Below, in pieces: positions 1 to 7,129 of a stretch of 64,000 nt of DNA. The translations under genes and the position numbers were made by a program. The stretch comes from Putridiphycobacter sp045110285 (GTDB lineage: Bacteria > Bacteroidota > Bacteroidia > Flavobacteriales_D > Crocinitomicaceae), in NCBI GenBank assembly GCA_045110285.1, contig JBGCGA010000001.1:11044-75043 (forward strand), given 5' to 3'. The notes below the pieces were generated by a model. That model saw only the letters and a list, made by a program, of their open reading frames with translations. It searched no databases and was not told where the DNA came from. Positions within the stretch are counted from its first letter, which is position 1; each line of letters begins with the position of its first letter.

Positions 1-15
1 TTTACTACGGCATTT

Positions 16-801
16 TTATTCTTCCGAATATGGAAATTTCAAATGTTTAACAGAGGTTCCGTTTGATTTGATTTCAAGTAGGGCTTGAATGCCAATTGAA
101 ATGTGATTTGAAACAAAATCTGCAGATACTCTTTCGTCGCTTTTTTCTGTTTTTACCCCTTCAGCGATCATGGGCTGGTCAGATACTAGCAACAGTGCCC
201 CGGTAGGTATTTTATTAGCAAAACCTGTAATAAAAAGAGTCGCAGTTTCCATATCAATGGCCATTGCTCTCGTTAGTCTCAAATAGTCTTTGAATTGATT
301 GTCGTGCTCCCATACGCGTCTGTTTGTCGTATATACTGTTCCTGTCCAATAGTCTTTTTTATGCTCTCTAATGGCTGTTGAAACTGCTCTTTGAAGAGTA
401 AAGGCAGGTAGTGCGGGTATTTCAGGAGGGAAATAGTCATTTGACGTTCCCTCGCCACGAATAGCTGCTATCGGTAAAATTAAGTCGCCAATTTCTGTTT
501 TCCGCTTTAACCCACCGCACTTTCCAAGAAACAAACAAGCTTTGGGTTGAACTGCACTTAATAAATCCATTATAGTGGCAGCATTGGCGCTACCCATAGT
601 AAAGTTAATCATTGTAACACCATTGGCAGTTACGCTTGGCATAGCTTTATCTTTCCCAATAATTTCAACGCCGTACTTATCTGCAAAGTGCTTTAAATAG
701 CCTTTAAAGTTTGTCAGCAAAATATAGGACTCAAAATCATTGAGATTAAGTCCTGTATAACGAGGTAACCAATTGTTTACTATTTCTTCTTTTGTAGTCA
801 T
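16..801 (-). CDS. amn: AMP nucleosidase (short form)
   Basis: Predicted to hydrolyse AMP to adenine and ribose 5-phosphate in the cytoplasm, a purine-salvage and AMP-level-control reaction. The 261-residue protein is a nucleoside-phosphorylase-fold enzyme. The phosphate/ribose region contains FTMGSANAATIMDLL and FLGKCGGLK (roughly residues 67-100), and the base-binding signature is AIDMETATLF (about 182-191), where the Met-Glu pair is the family's ribose-contact motif. E. coli Amn is much longer because it has an extra N-terminal domain; Bacteroidota typically carry this short version. It is downstream of the hydroxyacyl-CoA dehydrogenase gene on the same strand, but a terminator separates them, so it is probably transcribed alone. 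Assignment to AMP nucleosidase over another purine phosphorylase rests on recalled family resemblance. Confidence 0.85.
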   Translation of the reverse strand: MTTKEEIVNNWLPRYTGLNLNDFESYILLTNFKGYLKHFADKYGVEIIGKDKAMPSVTANGVTMINFTMGSANAATIMDLLSAVQPKACLFLGKCGGLKRKTEIGDLILPIAAIRGEGTSNDYFPPEIPALPAFTLQRAVSTAIREHKKDYWTGTVYTTNRRVWEHDNQFKDYLRLTRAMAIDMETATLFITGFANKIPTGALLLVSDQPMIAEGVKTEKSDERVSADFVSNHISIGIQALLEIKSNGTSVKHLKFPYSEE

Positions 802-816
802 AAGTTTTAATAGATG

Positions 817-839
817 AAAAAAAAGACGCCGAAGCGCCT
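817..839 (-). terminator. Intrinsic terminator with UUCG tetraloop after the hydroxyacyl-CoA dehydrogenase gene
   Basis: Read on the minus strand, a 6-bp stem (AGGCGC with GCGTCT, one G-U pair) closes a TTCG loop and is followed by eight T. The C(UUCG)G loop is an unusually stable tetraloop. It lies between the stop of the upstream gene and the start of the AMP nucleosidase gene, so it separates the two transcripts. The other side also has a run of T on the plus strand, so it could act in both directions. Confidence 0.8.
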
Positions 840-865
840 GATTTTTTTTGAGATCTTATGAAATA

Positions 866-1756
866 TTATTTTTTAAAATTGTCAGAAACAATTAATTCTT
901 TTGTTCCATGTGACCAGCTGTAAAAGCCTTCTCCACTTTTAATTCCTTTTTTACCAGCTGTCACCATATTAACTAACAATGGGCATGGTGCATATTTGTC
1001 GTTTCCTAAACCTTCATACAGAACATTCATTATAGCTAAACAAACGTCAAGCCCAATAAAATCTGCCAATTGTAATGGTCCCATAGGATGAGCCATTCCT
1101 AGCTTCATGACAGTATCTATTTCCTCAACACCTGCAACACCTTCATTTAAAGTGATAATGGCTTCGTTAATCATAGGCATTAATATTCTGTTTGCCACAA
1201 ATCCCGGATAATCATTGACCTCCACAGGTACTTTGCCAAGTTTTTTCGAAGTGTCCATAATGGTATTTGTGACTTCATCACTCGTTGAGTACCCTCTAAT
1301 GATCTCAACCAATTTCATGATTGGCACAGGATTCATAAAATGCATTCCTATTACTTTGTCTGGTCTTCCAGTTACCGCTGCTATTTTGGTAATCGAAATC
1401 GACGACGTGTTTGTTGCTAAAATAGCAGAAGCAGGTGCATGACTATCTAAATCCTTAAATATTTTTAGTTTTAAATCAACATTTTCAGTGGCTGCTTCTA
1501 CCACTAAATTTGCTTCTGAAACGCCTGTTTTTATGTCTGTTAAACATGTGATATTGCCTAGTGTTTCCGTTTTCTTTTCTTCGGTAATTCTTTCTTTCTG
1601 AACCAAACGATCTAAGTTTTTTGTGATTGTTTTAACTGCTTTATCTAAAGAGCCTTGAGACAAATCAATTAAATTAACACTATAGCCACTTTGAGCAAAT
1701 GTATGAGCAATGCCATTACCCATTGTTCCGGCACCTATTACTGCAATATTCTTCAT
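866..1756 (-). CDS. 3-hydroxyacyl-CoA (3-hydroxybutyryl-CoA) dehydrogenase
   Basis: NAD-dependent oxidation of 3-hydroxyacyl-CoA to 3-oxoacyl-CoA in beta-oxidation or the butanoate branch. The 296-residue length is that of single-function Hbd/PaaH enzymes. The N-terminal Rossmann motif is IGAGTMGNGIA (residues about 6-16). The catalytic histidine is in GMHFMNPVP (about 137-145), and the C-terminal helical dimerisation domain contains GMAHPMGPLQLADFIGLD. A thiolase that would catalyse the next step lies at 10273-11484 but is not in the same operon. Substrate chain length cannot be read from the sequence. The assignment to the family is firm. Confidence 0.92.
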   Translation of the reverse strand: MKNIAVIGAGTMGNGIAHTFAQSGYSVNLIDLSQGSLDKAVKTITKNLDRLVQKERITEEKKTETLGNITCLTDIKTGVSEANLVVEAATENVDLKLKIFKDLDSHAPASAILATNTSSISITKIAAVTGRPDKVIGMHFMNPVPIMKLVEIIRGYSTSDEVTNTIMDTSKKLGKVPVEVNDYPGFVANRILMPMINEAIITLNEGVAGVEEIDTVMKLGMAHPMGPLQLADFIGLDVCLAIMNVLYEGLGNDKYAPCPLLVNMVTAGKKGIKSGEGFYSWSHGTKELIVSDNFKK

Positions 1757-1859
1757 GTTTACTTCTGTTTATATGTAAGGTATAAAGATACTAATATTTA
1801 GAAAAAATAATACCCTATACTTTTCAAAGATTTGGTAATATCTTTCTAGCAGAAAAGTG

Positions 1860-1867
1860 TACTTTTG
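1860..1867 (+). promoter_or_regulatory. Bacteroidota -7 promoter box TACTTTTG
   Basis: Exact match to TAnnTTTG, ending only four bases before the ATG at 1872. A TTTG lies at 1831-1834, a spacing of 25, slightly longer than usual for a -33 element. If this box is used, transcription would start at or very near the start codon. Confidence 0.55.
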
Positions 1868-1871
1868 AAAA

Positions 1872-2843
1872 ATGACTGAAAATAACAAAACAGTGCAACA
1901 TAGAGGGATTTCTAATGCTTATTCTGTCGTGGTTATTGGAGTTATTGCAGCTTTTTTAGCTATTCCCGCTTTCATATTTTCTTACAAGTATATTCCAGCG
2001 ATTGAATTTGAGCTTGTTGAAGCTGTCGTTCGTCTTGATCATATTTTTCTATTCTTGACTTTGTTTTTTGTACTTTATTATCTACTAATCAAAGTAAGGG
2101 TACTCGTGTTAATTATCGTTTTTATTGGCGCTATTGTCTTAACTGCTACCAATTTTATGGAGATTTATACGTTAAAAAACTTGTACCATGACTACAGTGC
2201 ATTTTTGTACGATATTTCACAAAATACTTTGCAGCAAAAATTTTTAAATCGAGACATTCAATTTTTAAAAGAAGACAAACTACGCAATGCAATTGATTAT
2301 AAAAACCCTAAAGTTAGAAATTATGCTGTTAATGTTGCAAATAAGCACTTTAACGATTCTCGAAATTTATCACCAAACTTGAAATGGTTACATTTTTTTA
2401 GCATATTCAAAGAGTTGTATAGTAAGTGGAATTACGTTTATGATCCTCAAAATGAAGATTATTATGCAACTGCTAGTGAAACAATTGATCAATTAGGATT
2501 TGATGATAGTTTTAAAGGTGACTGTGATGACTATTCAATTCTAGTTGCTGCGTGTATAAAAGCTGTCGGAGGAGAGGTTAGACTGATAAAAACAAAAGTA
2601 AAACTGAAGGATGGAAGAACTGTTGGACACCTTTATCCTGAAGTGAAATTTGGAAATACTAAAGACTTAGAATCAGTAGTATATTTAATTAAATCCATTT
2701 ATTTTGTGGATGAAACTGTAGGGAAAAACATAAATTATTATCAAGATACAAAAGGCTTTATTTGGTTAAATTTTGATTATAATGATGCTTATCCTGGCAA
2801 TAGATACCAGAGTGAAATAAGAGAATCTGAAGTTTTGCTTTAG
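1872..2843 (+). CDS. Membrane-anchored transglutaminase-like protein
   Basis: 323 residues. Three hydrophobic segments lie near the N-terminus (about 16-40, 56-76 and 78-95). They are followed by a soluble domain with a cysteine-protease/transglutaminase-like core: Cys218 in GDCDDYSILVAACIKAVGG, His253 in VGHLYPEV, and acidic residues in LNFDYNDAYPG (about 303-313), consistent with a Cys-His-Asp triad. The DCDDYS context is typical of bacterial transglutaminase-like proteins of unknown substrate. No operon partner is obvious; the next gene starts 68 bases on. The start is supported by a -7 box immediately upstream. The fold assignment is inferred from motifs; activity is unknown. Confidence 0.7.
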   Translation: MTENNKTVQHRGISNAYSVVVIGVIAAFLAIPAFIFSYKYIPAIEFELVEAVVRLDHIFLFLTLFFVLYYLLIKVRVLVLIIVFIGAIVLTATNFMEIYTLKNLYHDYSAFLYDISQNTLQQKFLNRDIQFLKEDKLRNAIDYKNPKVRNYAVNVANKHFNDSRNLSPNLKWLHFFSIFKELYSKWNYVYDPQNEDYYATASETIDQLGFDDSFKGDCDDYSILVAACIKAVGGEVRLIKTKVKLKDGRTVGHLYPEVKFGNTKDLESVVYLIKSIYFVDETVGKNINYYQDTKGFIWLNFDYNDAYPGNRYQSEIRESEVLL

Positions 2844-2911
2844 CAATCAAGTTATATGTTTAATTTGTGTGTTTTGAGAGATTTTTGTATATTACATGAA
2901 AACCTCGCCAA

Positions 2912-3295
2912 ATGAATCTTGTAAATTATAATTTTTATTGCACAAACTGCAGTTCTCAACTAGATGAAAACGGAAATATTCATTTAAAAACAGTTCGGGA
3001 TAATGGAGAAATAGGGATAATGCATCTTTCAACTAGTTTTGGAACCTATACTTATACTCACGAACCAATTGCAGTATTTTCAGGTGATGAATTAGTAGAT
3101 TTCTTCTGTCCAAAATGCGATTTTGACTTACAGTCTCTTAATCATCCTGAATACGCAGCACTAAATATGAGAGCTGAAAGCCAATTTGATTTCGAAATTC
3201 TATTTTCAAGAAAAGCGGGGATGCATAAAACTTACATTATAACCGAAGACGGAATTGAATCATACGGTACTCACTCAACTGATGATATTGACTAG
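2912..3295 (+). CDS. Small zinc-ribbon protein of unknown function
   Basis: 127 residues with two CxxC pairs, Cys10/Cys13 (YCTNC) and Cys66/Cys69 (FCPKC), spaced as in a split zinc ribbon. The rest is acidic, with no signal peptide or membrane segment, so it is probably cytoplasmic. I do not recognise the family. The reading frame ends on a CTAG tetranucleotide that also carries the stop codon of the convergent comB gene, so the two coding regions overlap by four bases. No function is proposed beyond likely metal binding. Confidence 0.7.
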   Translation: MNLVNYNFYCTNCSSQLDENGNIHLKTVRDNGEIGIMHLSTSFGTYTYTHEPIAVFSGDELVDFFCPKCDFDLQSLNHPEYAALNMRAESQFDFEILFSRKAGMHKTYIITEDGIESYGTHSTDDID

Positions 3296-4032
3296 TAATT
3301 ACTAAGTTCAACCAATTCGTCCCCCTTCAGAATCGGAATCACATTGGTAGAGTTGGGGGTCAGGCAATATACAATGTCTCTGTTTAGATTCAATTTTTTT
3401 AGCCTTCTTCTATGAGAAGAAGATTTTAAGTATCCAAATATATTATCTTTTGCACTTAAAAATAGGTATTTGGCTGCCACAGAAGAATCTTCCTCTGACT
3501 TAAATTTACCAGTTTCTAGCAGTTTAGAAGTAATTGCTCCAGCACAAATAGTGTCTTCTAAATTAAACTTATCTTTCCATCCTGAACACAAACATAAAAT
3601 ATTTTTTTCTTGTTGCGCTAGCCAATCAGATAAGTAGTCTAAATTGAGAAAAGAGCCAATTACAACCGTTGAACCTGAGCTGTTTTTTGCAATATTAATT
3701 GATTTAGTGCCGTTTGTAGTTGATAAAACTACTGTTTTTCCTTTTAATTCAGGATTAAGATAAGAGTAGGGAGAGTTTCCAAAGTCAAATCCATCTACAA
3801 TTTTGCCCTCTCGTTCGGCACCAACTAAATAACCCTTTGCTTTATATTCTTCAGCTTTTTCTATGGTAGAAACTGGTATAAGAGATTTTATCCCATTGTC
3901 AAAAGCTGCACAAATTGCTGAAGTAGCTCTTAAGGCGTCTATCACCACAATCAATTCAAAATCATCTTTAAATAAATCAAAATCGTGCGGACTAAAACAA
4001 ACTTCAATATTGTTTTTAGGAATATCTGACAT
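3292..4032 (-). CDS. comB: 2-phosphosulfolactate phosphatase (ComB family)
   Basis: 246 residues of the ComB family, which in archaea dephosphorylates 2-phosphosulfolactate in coenzyme M synthesis. In bacteria the family occurs without coenzyme M and may serve sulfolactate metabolism or an unrelated phosphatase role. Recognisable motifs are VVIDALRATSAICAAF (residues about 29-44), LVGAEREGKIVDGFDFGNSP (about 69-88), TTNGTKSI (about 105-112) and LCLCSGW (about 145-151). It lies 31 bases downstream of the ferredoxin gene on the same strand, so the two are probably co-transcribed. Family is secure; the physiological substrate is not. Confidence 0.85.
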   Translation of the reverse strand: MSDIPKNNIEVCFSPHDFDLFKDDFELIVVIDALRATSAICAAFDNGIKSLIPVSTIEKAEEYKAKGYLVGAEREGKIVDGFDFGNSPYSYLNPELKGKTVVLSTTNGTKSINIAKNSSGSTVVIGSFLNLDYLSDWLAQQEKNILCLCSGWKDKFNLEDTICAGAITSKLLETGKFKSEEDSSVAAKYLFLSAKDNIFGYLKSSSHRRRLKKLNLNRDIVYCLTPNSTNVIPILKGDELVELSNY

Positions 4033-4063
4033 ATTACTTTTGGGTTTTACTAATCGTTTATTC

Positions 4064-4411
4064 TTATAAATGTAAGAAATCTTTCTTAGCTAGTAATTCT
4101 TCGTCTGTCTCTCTGATATCCTCGTCATCAACACAGCAGTCAACAGGGCATACAGCAGCGCACTGTGGCTCGTCATGAAAACCCTTACATTCTGTACATT
4201 TGTCAGGCACAATAAAATAAACATCCATGTCAACCGGCTCATAGTCTTTGTCAGCATCTAACGGTTTGCCATTAGGCATCTTAACTTCGCCTTTTAAACC
4301 TGTCCCGTCTGACATTCTCCATTCTGCACCACCTTCGTATATTGCATTATTTGGGCATTCAGGCTCACAAGCCCCACAATTAATACATTCGTCTGTTATG
4401 ATGATAGCCAT
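4064..4411 (-). CDS. Bacterial-type [4Fe-4S] dicluster ferredoxin
   Basis: 115 residues. The first cluster motif is CINCGACEPECP (Cys9, 12, 15, 19) near the N-terminus. The second is the C-terminal CTECKGFHDEPQCAAVCPVDCC, where an insertion separates the second and third cysteines. A roughly 45-residue insertion between the halves is typical of the Bacteroidota/Chlorobi ferredoxin form. It serves as a cytoplasmic electron carrier. It is divergent from an acyl-CoA reductase gene and is followed by comB. A -7 box (TAACTTTG on the minus strand) lies 25 bases upstream of the ATG. Confidence 0.93.
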   Translation of the reverse strand: MAIIITDECINCGACEPECPNNAIYEGGAEWRMSDGTGLKGEVKMPNGKPLDADKDYEPVDMDVYFIVPDKCTECKGFHDEPQCAAVCPVDCCVDDEDIRETDEELLAKKDFLHL

Positions 4412-4436
4412 TGTTTGTTCTTTTTAATTAGTTTTG

Positions 4437-4444
4437 CAAAGTTA
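4437..4444 (-). promoter_or_regulatory. -7 promoter box TAACTTTG for the ferredoxin gene
   Basis: Exact TAnnTTTG on the minus strand, 25 bases upstream of the ferredoxin ATG and inside the short divergent intergenic region shared with the acyl-CoA reductase gene. Confidence 0.55.
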
Positions 4445-4456
4445 AAATATCTTTAA

Positions 4457-5503
4457 ATGAAAACCAACCAAAGAATAGATTTATTGTTAACCTTAGAGGC
4501 TGTTATTGATGATATCTGTCAGCTGAAATCGTATTCCACCTCAAAGCAAATCATAGAAGAAGGTGTTTATAATGCGTTTTTAAACGGGGTTCAAACAGTG
4601 AATATTCATAATGGTTGGTTTACACAGGACAGCGTTTTGTCTGCTCTTAAAGGTATTCAAGGTTGGTTGAATTTGGAAAAATTAAATGAATGGACAAGTC
4701 ACTATTCCACGAACGAATCTAATCCAAAAACAGTGGGATTAATAATGGCAGGAAATATACCTTTTGTTGGATTTCACGATTTTCTGGCTGTTTTTTTGTC
4801 TGGTCAATCAGTTCAAATGAAATTATCGTCTGACGACGGGATTTTATGGCCGTTGATTTACAATGTTTTAAATTCAGTTGACGTAAAGTTTGAAGATGTT
4901 TGTGCTATCGTTCAAAAGTTAGAAAACTTTGATGCAGTTATTGCGACCGGAAGTGATAATTCAGCCAGTTATTTCCATACATATTTTGGTAAATATCCTC
5001 ATATCATTCGAAAAAATAGAACTTCTGTAGCTGTGTTAACAGGAGAGGAGTCAAAAACCGAATTAGAGTTGCTTGGTAAAGACATATTTACATACTTTGG
5101 TTTAGGATGTAGAAATGTGACTCAATTATTAGTGCCCAAAAAGTATGATTTAACACTTTTTTTTGAGAGTATTTATAGCTTTAACGATATTATTAATCAT
5201 CATAAATATGCCAACAACTACGACTATAATAAGGCCATATATTTATTAAATTCTGAAGACTTACTGGATAATAACTTTGTATTAGTCAGAACATCTGCTG
5301 AACTTAATTCGCCAATTGGTGTTCTTTTTAAATACGAATATGAATCTGAAAAGGAATTGAATGCTTATTTGGAATCAAATAATGACAGAATTCAAGCAGT
5401 TGTTGGACACGGTTATATTCCATTTGGAAATAGTCAGAGCCCTGGTTTAATGGATTATGCAGATGGAGTGGATACAATGGCTTTTTTAACAGGGCTTGGA
5501 TGA
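4457..5503 (+). CDS. Acyl-CoA reductase, LuxC-like
   Basis: 348-residue member of the acyl-CoA reductase (LuxC) family, a branch of the aldehyde-dehydrogenase superfamily that reduces acyl-CoA or acyl-protein to aldehyde with NADPH. Visible family features are VGLIMAGNIPFVGFHDFLAV (about 94-113), the IRKNRTSVAVLTGEE block (about 187-201), and FGLGCRNVTQLLVP (about 214-227), which carries the cysteine expected for the acyl intermediate (GCRN). The C-terminus GNSQSPGLMDYADGVDT is also typical. Its stop overlaps the start of the next gene (ATGA), indicating an operon with the ABC ATPase and GSCFA genes. Confidence 0.85.
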   Translation: MKTNQRIDLLLTLEAVIDDICQLKSYSTSKQIIEEGVYNAFLNGVQTVNIHNGWFTQDSVLSALKGIQGWLNLEKLNEWTSHYSTNESNPKTVGLIMAGNIPFVGFHDFLAVFLSGQSVQMKLSSDDGILWPLIYNVLNSVDVKFEDVCAIVQKLENFDAVIATGSDNSASYFHTYFGKYPHIIRKNRTSVAVLTGEESKTELELLGKDIFTYFGLGCRNVTQLLVPKKYDLTLFFESIYSFNDIINHHKYANNYDYNKAIYLLNSEDLLDNNFVLVRTSAELNSPIGVLFKYEYESEKELNAYLESNNDRIQAVVGHGYIPFGNSQSPGLMDYADGVDTMAFLTGLG

Positions 5504-6210
5504 TTGAAATTGACGATCTTGAAATATCATTAGGAGTAGGGCATAAGTTGAAAACAGAATCGTTTGAAATAAGTTCTGGCTTATGGGCATTAATCGGAAG
5601 AAACGGTAGTGGAAAGTCATCTTTTCTCAACGCAGTTCTCCAAAATAAAAGCCATTCAAAAGGAAATATTGCCTTAAAAGGAATATCAGTAGAAAATTGG
5701 AATGCAAATGCACTAGCAAAAGAAATAGCCGTTGTATATACAAAACCTACAATTTTTGGCAACTACACTGTAAAAGAAGTCATTGAATTAGGGAGGATTC
5801 CGCACACCAGCGCTTTTGGAAAATTAACCGCAGCAGACTTTGCAGTTTGTGAAAAGGCCGTAAATACTTTAAAAATATCACATTTAGTATCCAAAAAGTT
5901 TTCAGTTTTAAGTGATGGTGAAAAACAATTAGTAATGATTGCTAGAGCTTTAGCTCAAGAAACCTCTGTGATAATTCTTGATGAGCCTACGGCCTTTTTA
6001 GATGTTGTCAATAGATCGGAAATAATTAAAGTTCTGAAAGAAGTATCTGTGAATCACAATAAAACAATTCTATTTTCGACTCATGATGTTGCGCTAATCC
6101 CTAGTTTGTGTGAAGGGTTACTATGGATTGACAATAATGTGCTGAAAGCCAGTATTGCAAAGCATGAATTTAAATCAATAATTGATAAAATATTTATAAG
6201 TGAAATTTAG
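5500..6210 (+). CDS. ABC transporter ATP-binding protein, FecE/BtuD type, without an adjacent permease
   Basis: 236-residue nucleotide-binding subunit. Walker A is GRNGSGKSS (33-41), the signature is LSDGEKQ (137-143), Walker B is VIILDEP (157-163), and the switch His is in FSTHD. The usual Q-loop glutamine is absent: the region reads AVVYTKPTIFGNYTV, like the TE/TK-containing Bacteroidota iron-siderophore/cobalamin ATPases I recall. The match to that group suggests import of an iron complex or vitamin B12. However, no permease or binding protein is nearby, and the gene is translationally coupled (ATGA overlap) to the acyl-CoA reductase and overlaps the GSCFA gene by 11 bases. Confidence 0.85.
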   Translation: MIEIDDLEISLGVGHKLKTESFEISSGLWALIGRNGSGKSSFLNAVLQNKSHSKGNIALKGISVENWNANALAKEIAVVYTKPTIFGNYTVKEVIELGRIPHTSAFGKLTAADFAVCEKAVNTLKISHLVSKKFSVLSDGEKQLVMIARALAQETSVIILDEPTAFLDVVNRSEIIKVLKEVSVNHNKTILFSTHDVALIPSLCEGLLWIDNNVLKASIAKHEFKSIIDKIFISEI

Positions 6211-7129
6211 GACTGAAATTCCAAAAATGGATGTGGATTTAAAAATTGACTTTAAGTCGAAAATTACCATGATCGGATCTTGTTTTACTGAAAGCATTGG
6301 TAATCATTTGATAGAAAGTCAGTTTAATGTGATGATCAATCCATTTAATATTGTGTTTAATCCTTTTTCAATTAGCCAGCAATTATTTGACAAAAGCACC
6401 AATGAAAAGCATTTTATTCCGCAAAATGGTAGGGTGTTTAGTTTGGATTATCACTCAAAATTTAATGGAGAGTCAGCAAGTGACTTAGTTCGAAAAATAT
6501 CGAATACTAAGATTTTAGTGCAAAAGAGATTGGATGATACTGATGTTTTGATAATCACTTTTGGAACTGCATGGACCTACCACTATAAAGCTACAGGCTT
6601 AACAATAGGTAATTGTCAAAAGTTACCTGCAGATCAGTTCAGAAAAGAACTGCTAAGTTCTTCTGCTTTAGAATTGATTTACAGCAATTTATTTACTTCC
6701 ATATTGTCCAAGAACCCAACGTTAAAAATTATTTTAACAGTCAGTCCTGTTAGACATATAAAAGATGGGTTGGTAGAAAACAATAGGAGCAAAGCCATTC
6801 TTTTGAGCTTGTGTCAGCACTTAGAAGCAAAGTATGCAAGAAATGTAATCTATTACCCTAGCTACGAAATAGTAATGGATGATCTCCGGGATTACCGATT
6901 CTATAAAAAAGATCTATTGCATCCGAACCAGATGGCAATTGATTATATCTATAACCATTTTAAAGACACATTTTTTTGTGAACAAACAATGAATACTGAA
7001 GGGCTTATATTAAAGTATAATAAATTAAATAATCATAAGGATCTACATACATCTTCACAAGACTTAAAAAAAAGACATGAAAAGTTAGATTCTTTGGCGA
7101 AAGAAATTGCTGCGCTAAAACTATCTTAA
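6200..7129 (+). CDS. GSCFA-family (SGNH-like) protein
   Basis: 309 residues. The family hallmark MIGSCFTESIG (about 27-37) carries the proposed nucleophile block, with further conserved stretches NPFNIVFNPFSI (about 48-59), LIITFGTAWTYHY (about 114-126), TVSPVRHIKDGL (about 180-191) and YYPSYEIVMDDLRDYRFYKKDLLHPN, whose final Asp-Leu-Leu-His resembles the GDSL/SGNH hydrolase Asp-x-x-His. The start is GTG inside the preceding gene. It is preferred over the internal ATG at 6227 because family members begin with KFRTEIP. Likely a cytoplasmic esterase-like enzyme of unknown substrate. It is the third gene of the acyl-CoA reductase operon. Confidence 0.85.
   Translation: MKFRTEIPKMDVDLKIDFKSKITMIGSCFTESIGNHLIESQFNVMINPFNIVFNPFSISQQLFDKSTNEKHFIPQNGRVFSLDYHSKFNGESASDLVRKISNTKILVQKRLDDTDVLIITFGTAWTYHYKATGLTIGNCQKLPADQFRKELLSSSALELIYSNLFTSILSKNPTLKIILTVSPVRHIKDGLVENNRSKAILLSLCQHLEAKYARNVIYYPSYEIVMDDLRDYRFYKKDLLHPNQMAIDYIYNHFKDTFFCEQTMNTEGLILKYNKLNNHKDLHTSSQDLKKRHEKLDSLAKEIAALKLS

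Noticed and set aside
3292..4411. Coenzyme M biosynthesis from the comB call
   Set aside because: No other coenzyme M gene is present and the family occurs widely in bacteria without that pathway.
4448..4455. TATCTTTA as a promoter box for the acyl-CoA reductase gene
   Set aside because: It ends before the ATG at 4457 but would place the start of transcription inside the coding region, and it does not match the final G of TAnnTTTG.
5328..5762. 144-codon minus-strand frame opposite the acyl-CoA reductase/ABC junction
   Set aside because: It lies wholly antisense to two well-supported genes and has no recognisable domain.
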